Assembly (NCBI GenBank): GCA_017404585.1 | Contig: JAFRCB010000308.1 | Coordinates: 1-14,442 of the forward strand | Direction: 5' to 3' | Length of the DNA stretch: 14,442 bases | Source of the DNA: Lachnospiraceae bacterium | Lineage (GTDB): Bacteria > Bacillota > Clostridia > Lachnospirales > Lachnospiraceae | Shown here: piece by piece, positions 5,867 to 12,458 of the stretch | Layout of the letters: each line of letters begins with the position of its first letter | How positions within the stretch are numbered: the first letter of the stretch is position 1 | Translations under genes and position numbers: made by a program | The notes under the pieces: model-generated | The model's input: only the letters and a program-made list of their open reading frames with translations | The model's database searches: none | What the model was told of the DNA's origin: nothing

Positions 5867-6826
5867 AGTGAACTGGATAATGCAAAAGGCCGCGTAAATA
5901 GCAAGTAGGGTAATGCCCTGCCATCTAAAGAGCCGGCCTTTTTTTAGTGCCGGCACCGTGAGAAGCAGCATGACCAGCATCATGACAGGCAGCTCAAGGG
6001 TGAGGGACGAGTTCTTTCCGAGGAAGACCGCGCCCTCCGGAAGCCTGAACGGGGCCAGTGTGATCGACATACCGCAGACCAGGACCAGATTGAACAGGTT
6101 GGCTCCGATAACGTTGCCGAGGGACAGAGCGCCGTGACCCTTCATCAGGGATGTGATGGCGGTGACCAGCTCCGGCAGGGACGTGCCAAGGGCTACAAAT
6201 GTCAGCGCGATGACCGTCTCCGGCACGCCGAGCGCTGTCGCTATGAGTGTTCCGTTGTCGACAAGCAGATCCGCGCCCACTGCGATGAGAGCGGCTCCGA
6301 CGACCAGCATGATGAGCGCTTTGCCAAGCGGCACCTCCTCCTCTTCCTCTTCGTGGGCTGCCGGCTTAGAGGGCGTTTTCATCATTTGCCTGACCGTTGT
6401 CAGCATGTAGACAATGAATATGCCCAGCAGAAGAATACCGATCGGGCGCGTAAAGCTGCCGACAGTATATGCGTCGATGACATAGATGAGGGCTGCCGTG
6501 AAGAAGAATGCGACCGGTGTTTTCAGAGTCTTGGGGTCGACCGGCCCCGGCATGGCCGTGATCGTGATGGCTGATATGAGTGCTGTGTTGCAAATGACCG
6601 AACCGATCGCATTTCCATAAGCAATCGATCCGATTCCCTTCAGCGCGGATGTCGTGGAGACCATGACCTCAGGAAGGGTCGTCCCTATTGATACAACCGT
6701 CGCTCCGATAAGGAGTTCCGGCAAATGAAATCTTCTGGCGATCCCTGTCGCCCCGTCGACGAACCAGTCTCCGCCCTTGATGAGAAGGACCAGACCGACT
6801 GCGAACCATAATACTGCTGCTAACAT
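5861..6826 (-). CDS. Calcium/sodium antiporter (CaCA family, YrbG-like)
   Basis: A 321-residue inner-membrane cation exchanger. It shows the two inverted alpha-repeats of the Ca2+:cation antiporter superfamily. The first has GTTLPE at 48-53 and GNAIGSVICN at 71-80; the second has GTSLPE at 214-219 and GNVIGANLFN at 237-246. The glutamates of these motifs form the ion site. About ten hydrophobic helices are split into two halves by a cytoplasmic loop with a run of six glutamates (159-164), a possible cation-sensing or purely electrostatic segment. Start at 6826: AGGAG lies 9 nt upstream. It is convergent with the histidine phosphatase gene, the two stops sharing TTATAA. The transported ion pair (Ca2+/Na+ or Ca2+/H+) is not determined by the sequence. 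Confidence 0.92.
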   Translation of the reverse strand: MLAAVLWFAVGLVLLIKGGDWFVDGATGIARRFHLPELLIGATVVSIGTTLPEVMVSTTSALKGIGSIAYGNAIGSVICNTALISAITITAMPGPVDPKTLKTPVAFFFTAALIYVIDAYTVGSFTRPIGILLLGIFIVYMLTTVRQMMKTPSKPAAHEEEEEEVPLGKALIMLVVGAALIAVGADLLVDNGTLIATALGVPETVIALTFVALGTSLPELVTAITSLMKGHGALSLGNVIGANLFNLVLVCGMSITLAPFRLPEGAVFLGKNSSLTLELPVMMLVMLLLTVPALKKGRLFRWQGITLLAIYAAFCIIQFTL

Positions 6827-7121
6827 AGTACTTAACTCCTGTTTATCTCAGTGTGGGCATCAGCCTTCATTGAGACCTATTTTTAATGAGGCGGGCAGAC
6901 TGCCACTACTGCGAGCAGTGAATATGCCCTCTTCCACAAGCGGATGCTTTGCTTCTTACGAAAGGATACACCAAAACATCTGTATATGCACGTAAGTTCT
7001 CTGTAAACAGAATCCGCGTACAAGGTTCAGCCATGCTCCCGGACAATCCGCTGTCAGAACCGTCCGCGTCTTTCGAAAGCTTCGCTATTAGAACCGTACG
7101 CGCCTTTCGAAAGCTTCGCTG
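6827..7121. other. Spacer between antiporter and HAD phosphatase genes
   Basis: No supportable gene. It includes small inverted repeats (GGCAG-A-CTGCC near 6895) and ends in a 34-nt direct repeat (7051-7121). The 12-mer GGATGCTTTGCT near 6941 and AGAACCGTCC near 7056 also occur in the palindromic elements at 8343-8603 and 10306-10571. This may reflect an eroded relic or chance. No clear promoter for the antiporter gene was found. Confidence 0.45.
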
Positions 7122-7130
7122 TCAGAACCA
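7051..7130. repeat. 34-nt direct repeat with internal palindrome
   Basis: CTGTCAGAACCGTCC (7051), CTATTAGAACCGTAC (7085) and CTGTCAGAACCACCC (7119) recur at exactly 34 nt. The first two units are complete and each contains the palindrome CTTTCGAAAG followed by CTTCG. The third is partial and runs into the 3' end of the HAD phosphatase gene, whose stop codon is at 7122-7124. The transcribed palindromes could act as a 3'-end structure for that gene. Confidence 0.75.
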
Positions 7131-7898
7131 CCCGTGCTCCACGCACGCTTTATAGATTCCGTCGTCCACGTTCCTGGCGGCGACATAGTCTGCCCTCCGG
7201 ACGAGCTCCGGGTCTCTCCAGTTCCCCATCGCGACGCAGTAGAACTGCGGGTCGAACATATCGAGGTCGTTGGTGTCATCGCCAAAGACGACCACCTCGT
7301 TCGGGTCCCCGCCGACCAGCTCCAGCATTCGGAGAATGCCCCGCTTCTTGTCATCGTGCTGGAACATCAGGTATTCCGGCTTGAATCTGAGGTACCCGAG
7401 CGTGTCCTTGAGGGTCAGCTTATCCTCATCCTCCTTGGGGATCGAGATATACATTTTGTAAATGGCATCCCCGTCTGCCGGATCATAGTTCTCGTCGATC
7501 AGGTAAGTCGTCGGCTCCTGGCGGGGTCCGACCTGATCATAGAACTTAAAGCTATTGGCCTTGACCCGGATCGAGTCATCATCGGCGACGAGCACTCCGT
7601 ATCCGAGATCTATGGCCTGCCGATAGACCGCGAGGGCCTTCTCGAAATCGATCGGCTCGTTTTCAATAATTTTGCCGTCAATGACGATGCCGTGACCGCC
7701 GTTGCAGACCATATTTGCAAAACCGTGCGAAGCGCGGAAGGCCTCAGCCTTGTAAAGAGCGCGGCCTTTGCATATGCTCACGAAGTGACCGGCTTCCTGC
7801 AGCTTGATCACTGCCTCCTGGGCTGACGGAATGATTTTTCTTGTCTCAAGATCCGTCAGTGTCCCGTCAATGTCAAAAAAGAAATATTTTTTCGTCAT
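7122..7898 (-). CDS. Cof-type HAD-superfamily phosphatase
   Basis: A 258-residue cytoplasmic hydrolase of the haloacid dehalogenase superfamily, Cof/YidA-like (cap type C2). Motif I is DIDGT with the nucleophile Asp9 and Asp11. Motif II is at SICKGR (Ser41), where Cys replaces the usual Thr/Ser next to Gly. The motif III lysine lies in DDKKRG (184-185), and motif IV is GDDTND (206-211), which binds Mg2+. The C2 cap covers about residues 80-180. Typical substrates of the family are sugar phosphates and flavin or pyridoxal phosphates; this one is unassigned. Start at 7898: GGGGA lies a few nt upstream. Its own promoter is at 7942-7970, and it is transcribed divergently from the zinc-ribbon gene. 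The C-terminal codons overlap a 34-nt repeat. Confidence 0.9.
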   Translation of the reverse strand: MTKKYFFFDIDGTLTDLETRKIIPSAQEAVIKLQEAGHFVSICKGRALYKAEAFRASHGFANMVCNGGHGIVIDGKIIENEPIDFEKALAVYRQAIDLGYGVLVADDDSIRVKANSFKFYDQVGPRQEPTTYLIDENYDPADGDAIYKMYISIPKEDEDKLTLKDTLGYLRFKPEYLMFQHDDKKRGILRMLELVGGDPNEVVVFGDDTNDLDMFDPQFYCVAMGNWRDPELVRRADYVAARNVDDGIYKACVEHGWF

Positions 7899-7941
7899 AT
7901 GTTTCCCCTTGTCCTTTTTTCAGAACTTTGTCTACCGTTAT

Positions 7942-7970
7942 ATTGTACACGGAAATTCTGCAAATGTGAA
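7942..7970 (-). promoter_or_regulatory. Sigma-A-type promoter for the HAD phosphatase gene
   Basis: On the minus strand TTCACA (7970-7965) and TACAAT (7947-7942) are separated by exactly 17 nt. Each differs from consensus at one position. Transcription should start near 7935, about 37 nt before the start codon. Confidence 0.65.
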
Positions 7971-7981
7971 TCTGCCCGCCG

Positions 7982-7997
7982 GACAATATTTATTGTC
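7982..7997. promoter_or_regulatory. Palindrome in the divergent promoter region
   Basis: GACAAT (7982-7987) and ATTGTC (7992-7997) are perfect complements around ATTT. The site overlaps the -35 region of the zinc-ribbon promoter and lies 12 nt upstream of the HAD promoter's -35. It is a candidate operator that could control both genes. The cognate regulator is not known. Confidence 0.35.
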
Positions 7998-8023
7998 GGT
8001 TTACGGCGCTTTTGTAGTATAAT
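7993..8023 (+). promoter_or_regulatory. Promoter for the zinc-ribbon gene
   Basis: A perfect TATAAT is at 8018-8023. The best -35, TTGTCG at 7993-7998, is 19 nt upstream, slightly longer than ideal. Transcription should start near 8030, leaving a leader of about 43 nt before the ATG at 8073. Confidence 0.5.
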
Positions 8024-8072
8024 ATCATTTGCTCGATAAAGCCGCCGGCGGCGGCAGATAAAGGAGGCTTTT

Positions 8073-8345
8073 ATGTATTTTGTACCGGATGGCACAAAGC
8101 GTGCCGGATTTTATGAATGCAAATGCTGCAACTGGAGATTTCTGAGCGAACTCACCGGTCCGCGCATCGTCTGCCCCTACTGCGGTGAGGAGCCGGACAT
8201 GGAGATCGGGCCGGACGATGAGATGCCGGAGGCCCGCGAGGATGCTGTCCTTTTGGAGGTGATCGAGGGTACCGAGGAAATCGAGCAGATGGACGCGCTC
8301 CTCAGTCTCGCTATCACCGGCGGCGATCCGGATTCGTGGATTTGA
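8073..8345 (+). CDS. Small zinc-ribbon protein of unknown function
   Basis: A 90-residue acidic protein. The N-terminal half has a treble-cysteine knuckle CKCC (Cys16, 18, 19) and, 14 residues later, CPYC (Cys34, Cys37), the layout of a rubredoxin-like or zinc-ribbon fold binding one metal ion. The C-terminal half (about 44-90) is rich in Glu and Asp with hydrophobic spacing, likely helical. An optimal GGAGG lies 5 nt before the ATG, and a TATAAT-bearing promoter precedes it. The stop TGA (8343-8345) is the first three bases of the TGACGA end of a palindromic element, so the present C terminus may have been set by that element's insertion. The function is unknown; a regulatory or chaperone-like metal-binding role would be a guess. 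Confidence 0.75.
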   Translation: MYFVPDGTKRAGFYECKCCNWRFLSELTGPRIVCPYCGEEPDMEIGPDDEMPEAREDAVLLEVIEGTEEIEQMDALLSLAITGGDPDSWI

Positions 8346-8603
8346 CGAAGTAGGGACGGTTCTTTTTGCGTGAAGTCATAATACAGGCAGGCTGCAGCGA
8401 AGCTCAGAATCCGGCGCAAACATCATCTTCATCGAAAAACGCAGGTCCCTTCTGTGAGCTTAAAAAGGCAAACGCCTTTTTGATCTCACAGTGAAGGACC
8501 TGCAATGTTTTTCTCACGAAGATGGATGCTTTGCTCCGGAAACGAACTGGTAGAACAGCCTGCCTATTCTATTTCATCCGAAAAAACCGCTCACGACTCG
8601 TTA
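8343..8603 (+). mobile_element. MITE-like palindromic element, copy A
   Basis: About 260 nt without coding capacity. The left end TGACGAAGTAGGGACGGTTC matches the inverted right end (TAACGAGTCGTGAGCGGTT on minus) imperfectly. The whole element folds back on itself: the CATCTTC, AAAAAC and GCAGGTCC blocks of the left arm reappear inverted in the right arm. The centre (8441-8503) is a long stem in which GCAGGTCC pairs with GGACCTGC, CTGTGAG with CTCACAG and AAAAAGGC with GCCTTTTT. Copy B (10306-10571) is the same element in the opposite orientation. Features match a MITE or REP-type non-autonomous element; no transposase is nearby. It lies just downstream of the zinc-ribbon gene and, on the other strand, of the hydrogenase gene, so its hairpin may define both 3' ends. 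Confidence 0.82.
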
Positions 8604-8611
8604 ATTAATAT

Positions 8612-10087
8612 TTACTCCATATGTCCGTCGCGATACATGGAGAACTTATCCATCGGATATTTCTCGAGATTCTCCAGAATCCTGCGCCCGTCAGCCTTGG
8701 CAAGCAGACCGGCCCTTGCCTTTGTGATCTCCCTCTCAGCCAAAATCTTTGACGGACCACCGAGGCATCCGCCCGGGCACATCATGCCTTCGACAAAGTC
8801 TTCCTGCAGACGGCCTACGTTGAGCAGTGTGAGGGCCTTCTTGCACTCGGCACCGCCGGCGCAGGAGAGCAGCTTGATATTGGAGGTATCTTCGCCCATC
8901 TCCTCCATGACTTCAATAACAGCCTTGGCCACACCGCCGGATGTCGCGAACTTCTTGCCCCAGGTGGAGGACTCCTGATAATCTTCCTCTACCAGTTCGA
9001 AAGCGACGCCCTTGGATTCAAGCAGGTCGGATATCTCACCGAACGTGACAGCGTAGTCCGGACGGTCAGCGATGAACTCGTTCAGGCACTCGCCCTTCTT
9101 GGCGATGCACGGTCCTACAAATACTGTGATACAGCCCGGATGGGTCAGCTTCAAATATCTCGAGACAGCCACCATCGGGGAAACTGTCGAGGACTTGTTG
9201 TTCTCGTATACCTTCGGGAACTGATGGCGGATCATGGAAATGAAGGCCGGGCAGCAGGAAGTCGTCATCTTCTTGCCTTCCTTCTTAGCCTCGATCCATT
9301 CTTTTGCTTCGTAGGCTGCCGTCATGTCACCGCCGAGGCCTACTTCCACCATGTCTGCAAATCCAACCTTCTTCAGCGCCGCCTTTATCGACGCCATACC
9401 GATGCCGGCTCCGAACTGGCCTTCTGTCGCCGGAGCGCACATAGCGATAACTTCCTTGCCGGCCTGAATAGCTCTGATGATCGGGACAAGAGCGAGCTTC
9501 GTGCTGATCGCGCCGAACGGACAGTTATGGACGCACTGACCGCAGTGGATGCACTTTTCTTCATCAATTTCACAGAAACCGTACTCATCATAGGAGATGG
9601 CGTTGACCGGACATGCCTTCTTGCACGGTCTTTCAAGATGAACGATAGCACCGAACGGACATGCCTCGGCGCATTTGCCGCACTCCTTGCACACTTTAGA
9701 GTTGATGTGCATGCGGACGTCGCCCGGGCTTATCGCCTTGAAGTTGCAGGAACTGATACAAGGACGTCCGAGACAGAAACGGCAGTTGTCTGTGACTGTG
9801 TAGGAAGCGATCGGACATTCGTCGCAAGCAGGCTCGATGACCTGGACGACGTTCTTGGTGGGATTATTAACATTTGCATTCTCACCGACTGCGAGACGGA
9901 TTCTTCCGCGGACGATCTCTCTTTCCTTGTACACGCAGCAGCGGTATTCCGGCTTCGGCCCCGGGCTTATTTCATTGACGATTCTTTCTCTGACGTCGTT
10001 TGTGATTTCGCCTTCCCATGCGGCCTCACATATTTTGAGGACCACTTCATGCTTCAGATAATTAATGTTTTTGTCGTTGGTTATCAT
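8612..10087 (-). CDS. Monomeric [FeFe] hydrogenase, group B type
   Basis: A 491-residue cytoplasmic iron-sulfur enzyme that should interconvert protons and H2 with ferredoxin as likely partner. Near the N terminus is a Cys-rich stretch (CDEC at 88-91, CRFC at 102-105, CISSC at 110-114). It is followed by two [4Fe-4S] ferredoxin motifs (133-144 and 179-190, each CxxCxxCxxxCP). The H-cluster domain has TSCCPAF (276-282), GPCIAKKGE (325-333) and MMCPGGC (435-441), which supply the cluster cysteines; these variants fit group B rather than the TSCCPGW/MPC type of group A. An ATG start at 10087 is preferred because AAAGGTG lies 6 nt upstream; a GTG at 10096 would overlap that site. It has its own promoter and palindromic operator. 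HydE, HydF and HydG maturases are not in the window. Palindromic elements bracket it on both sides. Confidence 0.92.
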   Translation of the reverse strand: MITNDKNINYLKHEVVLKICEAAWEGEITNDVRERIVNEISPGPKPEYRCCVYKEREIVRGRIRLAVGENANVNNPTKNVVQVIEPACDECPIASYTVTDNCRFCLGRPCISSCNFKAISPGDVRMHINSKVCKECGKCAEACPFGAIVHLERPCKKACPVNAISYDEYGFCEIDEEKCIHCGQCVHNCPFGAISTKLALVPIIRAIQAGKEVIAMCAPATEGQFGAGIGMASIKAALKKVGFADMVEVGLGGDMTAAYEAKEWIEAKKEGKKMTTSCCPAFISMIRHQFPKVYENNKSSTVSPMVAVSRYLKLTHPGCITVFVGPCIAKKGECLNEFIADRPDYAVTFGEISDLLESKGVAFELVEEDYQESSTWGKKFATSGGVAKAVIEVMEEMGEDTSNIKLLSCAGGAECKKALTLLNVGRLQEDFVEGMMCPGGCLGGPSKILAEREITKARAGLLAKADGRRILENLEKYPMDKFSMYRDGHME

Positions 10088-10305
10088 GTCGGTCACCTTT
10101 CTCTTACGTTTAAAATAGGTGATTGCGAAGCTATGTGCTCACAGGGAATTTCGCAATTTCCTAACTATAAAATACCGGCTCACACTTGTTTATCAGTGGG
10201 TAAACGTCTCGAGCGAGATAATTGTATGAAAACTTATGCGAGTTAGCCTAAATAGCACTACTATTAGTATACTTGGTGCGATGCTTGTTAGCAAATGCTA
10301 ACCAG
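10088..10305 (-). other. Long hydrogenase leader and promoter region
   Basis: From the proposed start of transcription near 10259 to the ATG at 10087 there are about 170 nt. They include an inverted repeat, ATTGCGAA (10122-10129) with TTCGCAAT (10150-10157), and an overlapping smaller one, GGGAATT-TCGC-AATTTCC (10145-10162). The leader also contains AGTTAGCCTAAAT (10241-10253), which resembles the core of DtxR-type iron-regulator sites. A structured regulatory leader is possible, but no known riboswitch was recognised. Confidence 0.4.
10266..10302 (-). promoter_or_regulatory. Hydrogenase promoter with 16-bp palindrome over the -35
   Basis: On the minus strand TTGCTA (10294-10289) and TATACT (10271-10266) are 17 nt apart. 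The -35 hexamer lies inside GTTAGCAAATGCTAAC (10287-10302), a perfect 7-2-7 palindrome, a typical position for a repressor site. It resembles a Rex site (TTGTTA ... TAAC) but the half-site spacing is 2 nt too long, so the regulator is unassigned. The palindrome ends 3 nt from element B. Confidence 0.55.
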
Positions 10306-10571
10306 TGGCGAATAAGGGACGGTTCTTACGCGTGAAGCCTTGGTTCAGGTTGGCTGTTTTCGCACTCCGTTTCCGGAGCAAAGCATCCATCTTCGTGAGA
10401 AAATCATTGCAGGTCTTTCCCTGTGAGATCAAAAAGGCTTTTGCCTTTTTAAGCTCACAGATAAGACCTGCGTTTTTCGATGAAGATGATGTTTGCGCCG
10501 GATTCTGAGCTTTTCTGCAGCCTGCCCGTATTATTTTACTTCACGCGAAAAGAACCGTCCCCAACTCGTCA
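10306..10571 (-). mobile_element. MITE-like palindromic element, copy B
   Basis: The same element as copy A in reverse orientation, about 266 nt. On the minus strand it starts TGACGAGTTGGGGACGGTTC and ends with GAACCGTCCCTTATTCGCCA. Internal blocks GGCAGGCTGCAG, GCTCAGAATCC, CATCATCTTCATCG and GGATGCTTTGCTCCGGAAAC are shared with copy A. The central stem (10409-10471) is the same length as in copy A, 63 nt. The apical arms differ from copy A by compensated changes: the copy A loop is AAGGCAAACGCCTT and copy B has AAGGCTTTTGCCTT. Its first TGA is the stop codon of the PAP2-family gene. It lies immediately upstream of the hydrogenase promoter. Confidence 0.85.
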
Positions 10572-11027
10572 TTTTACGATCATATACGAAATCGCCGTCA
10601 CAAGCAGCCCGAGCCCGCACCCGGCAAACACCTGCAGCTTCGTATGACCGACCAGCTCCTTGAGCTTCTGCTCAGGTGTCTTCACGTCCTCCATCATATC
10701 AGAGAGCAGGATGAATATGTCATTGATGGCCTTGGCCTGCTTCCCGGTCTCAAGGCGCACTCCGGAAGCATCGTGCATTGTTATGAAGGCGAAGAAGGCA
10801 GCAATCGCAAATATAGGCGACGAAAACCCGCACTCAAACCCCGTCGCCAGCGCGACAGATGTGACCGTCGCCGAGTGGGCACTCGGCATTCCGCCGTCAC
10901 CGACAAGCCTCGTCAGGTCGAGTGTGCGATTCATACATGCGTAGATAATCGTCTTAATAATCTGCGCGGATGCCCAGCCTATGCCGCCGGCAATCAGCAC
11001 TCTATTTGCAAGTAATTCCCCTATCAT
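10569..11027 (-). CDS. Divergent PAP2 family membrane protein (YuiD/DUF212-like)
   Basis: A 152-residue integral membrane protein of the divergent PAP2 family, distantly related to type 2 phosphatidic acid phosphatases; the physiological substrate is unknown. Conserved blocks are GGMPSAHSA (45-53), DASGVRLETGKQA (86-98) and ELVGHT (124-129), which supply the phosphatase-like histidine, arginine and acidic residues. Helices are visible near 8-31, 52-66, 70-84 and 132-150. The length is normal for the family. The start at 11027 follows GAGG by 8 nt, and a promoter with a perfect TATAAT lies at 11083-11111. The stop TGA belongs to the TGACGA terminus of element B, yet the protein ends at the usual place, so insertion seems to have been at or just after the stop. 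Confidence 0.9.
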   Translation of the reverse strand: MIGELLANRVLIAGGIGWASAQIIKTIIYACMNRTLDLTRLVGDGGMPSAHSATVTSVALATGFECGFSSPIFAIAAFFAFITMHDASGVRLETGKQAKAINDIFILLSDMMEDVKTPEQKLKELVGHTKLQVFAGCGLGLLVTAISYMIVK

Positions 11028-11082
11028 GCTGCAAACCTCTAATAAATCCTCTTATGCAGATAAGTGTCCTCTGCACCACTTT

Positions 11083-11111
11083 ATTATAGTAAATTGTATG
11101 TAAAATGGCTA
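11083..11111 (-). promoter_or_regulatory. Promoter for the PAP2-family gene
   Basis: On the minus strand TAGCCA (11111-11106) and a perfect TATAAT (11088-11083) are separated by 17 nt. The -35 is weak (four of six). Transcription would start near 11076, about 50 nt before the start codon. Confidence 0.5.
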
Positions 11112-11154
11112 CACAATTTAACAGAAATCCACACCCATAATACTAACTTCGTAA

Positions 11155-11218
11155 CAGTTCAGACGGTCGCTTCTCACAGTTCGTTTATCCGGAGCTTAGC
11201 TACCGACCGTCTGAACTG
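11155..11218 (-). terminator. 15-bp perfect inverted repeat spanning the pfkB-type stop
   Basis: CAGTTCAGACGGTCG (11155-11169) and CGACCGTCTGAACTG (11204-11218) are perfect complements with a 34-nt loop. The stop codon (11202-11200) lies in the loop, and the last five or so codons form one arm. There is no T-run, so this is a 3'-end stem-loop rather than a classic intrinsic terminator. On the minus strand the loop contains GCTCCGGATAAACGAACTG, close to GCTCCGGAAACGAACTG in element A. Confidence 0.6.
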
Positions 11219-12144
11219 CTTTTCACTTCCAGCCCGAACTCCTCCGGCCTGAATCTCGGGCACACATTATCCTGGGTCACGATCACGGACGCCGCAAGCC
11301 GTGTGCCGATCTCACAGGACTCCGCCAGGCTCTTTCCGTAGGTAAGACCGATGGTAACACCCGCCGAGAACGCGTCCCCCGCCCCGGTCGTGTCGCTGAC
11401 GTTCACCTGCCTCGCGCGGGTCTGCCCGTACTCTCCGGTCAGCGCGTCCGCGAAAATTGCCCCGTCGCCGCCCAGCGTGACGATCATGCTGCGGATGTTG
11501 GCGCTGCGTATTCTCTCGACAAGGACCCGGGCAAGTTCCTCACTCGGGATCCCGCTGAAGGAATCCGCAAAGAATACCTCCGCCTCCTCCTTGTTGCACA
11601 CGAAGCAGCGAATTTTCTGCAGCCGGTCGCGCCGCTTCATCGCGATCGACATGTTGGAGACGGCCGCATACACATCCTTGTGATATTTCTCCGCGAGGGC
11701 AAATACCTGCTTCAGCACACTGTTCTCCAAATCAAACTCCACGACAATGCTGTCGCAGTCCTTTATGATCTCATCGCCCTCTTCCTTAAGGATCTGAGCG
11801 ATCGGCTCAAGGTTCGGTCTCTTGGAAATGGACCCGGCAACGTCACCGTCGTTGTCAAATATTGCCAGCCACGCTCCCATACCGTCCGGCACTTTGCGTA
11901 TGTATTTCGTATTGACCTTGTGCCGCTTCAGTTTTTCTATGACATCTATTCCCATACCGGTGTCGTCCACGAGGGAGACGAAGGTGGGGCGGAGTTCGAC
12001 ATTTGCAATATCCTCCGCAATATTGCGGCTCACGCCTCCGTGGACCTGCACGATCCGGCCTGAGTTGCGGCCTGTCGGGAGATATGTGTCATACGGGTAT
12101 CCTTTTATGTCTACGAAAACCGCTCCGATTACTACGATGCCCAT
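11200..12144 (-). CDS. PfkB-family carbohydrate or nucleoside kinase
   Basis: A 314-residue cytoplasmic ribokinase-fold enzyme that phosphorylates a sugar or nucleoside with ATP. Visible motifs are VVIGAVFVDI (4-13), the substrate-binding GGVSRNIAE (36-44), NKEE (184-187) for metal/phosphate contact, TLGGDGA (223-229) and the signature DTTGAGDAFSAG (251-262) with catalytic base Asp257. The opening and the RNIAE motif are reminiscent of pseudouridine-kinase-like members, but the substrate is not assigned. Start at 12144: AGGAGG lies 5 nt upstream. No glycosidase or transporter partner sits beside it. The C-terminal end (SSSDGR) is encoded within one arm of a 15-bp inverted repeat and is not conserved-looking, as if the hairpin element captured the 3' end. 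Confidence 0.88.
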   Translation of the reverse strand: MGIVVIGAVFVDIKGYPYDTYLPTGRNSGRIVQVHGGVSRNIAEDIANVELRPTFVSLVDDTGMGIDVIEKLKRHKVNTKYIRKVPDGMGAWLAIFDNDGDVAGSISKRPNLEPIAQILKEEGDEIIKDCDSIVVEFDLENSVLKQVFALAEKYHKDVYAAVSNMSIAMKRRDRLQKIRCFVCNKEEAEVFFADSFSGIPSEELARVLVERIRSANIRSMIVTLGGDGAIFADALTGEYGQTRARQVNVSDTTGAGDAFSAGVTIGLTYGKSLAESCEIGTRLAASVIVTQDNVCPRFRPEEFGLEVKSSSDGR

Positions 12145-12177
12145 GGTGCCCTCCTGAAAGATTTATTGTCGTAATTC

Positions 12178-12183
12178 ATTATA
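12178..12183 (-). promoter_or_regulatory. -10 element for the pfkB-type gene
   Basis: A perfect TATAAT on the minus strand, about 34 nt upstream of the start codon, with a plausible start of transcription near 12171. No good -35 hexamer is present at 16-19 nt. Confidence 0.4.
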
Positions 12184-12384
12184 CGTACTCGATACCGGAA
12201 GACCGCATTAATCATCCCGCAGACAGCTCAACACGGCTTGTTCCAGGTCACTTATATGGTCATTTATCCGGCCATTTTCCTGACCAGATAATGGCGACTT
12301 ATTCCGGTCGATCCTTGAAAACTCGATAGAGAAGTATCTCGCATTTCATTATACATTCTCTACAGTGCAAATGACAGCGGATTT

Positions 12385-12413
12385 TTGCACCATAGCCTGA
12401 TGTGTGGTATACT
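12385..12413 (+). promoter_or_regulatory. Promoter for the GH13 gene
   Basis: TTGCAC (12385-12390) and TATACT (12408-12413) are 17 nt apart, with TGG directly before the -10 giving an extended -10. Transcription should start near 12420, about 40 nt before the ATG at 12459. Confidence 0.65.
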
Positions 12414-12458
12414 AAAGACCGCGCTTTTGCGCAAATACAACCAAAGGAGAAGAACCAT

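Larger units (their letters stand above)
12145..12458. other. Divergent intergenic region between pfkB-type and GH13 genes
   Basis: 314 nt without a gene. It holds the two divergent promoters listed separately. TTCATTATAC occurs twice (near 12175 and 12346), both containing ATTATA. The middle (12230-12320) has several short GGTCA/GGCCAT and TTATCCGG-like segments with weak inverted symmetry, and no clear operator. Confidence 0.5.

Noticed and set aside
9140..10246. Long plus-strand frame opposite the hydrogenase gene
   Set aside because: It is a shadow of the hydrogenase coding strand; it lacks a ribosome binding site and any recognisable domain.
10285..10304. Rex operator at the hydrogenase promoter
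   Set aside because: The half-sites are 2 nt further apart than in the Rex consensus, so only an unassigned operator is claimed.
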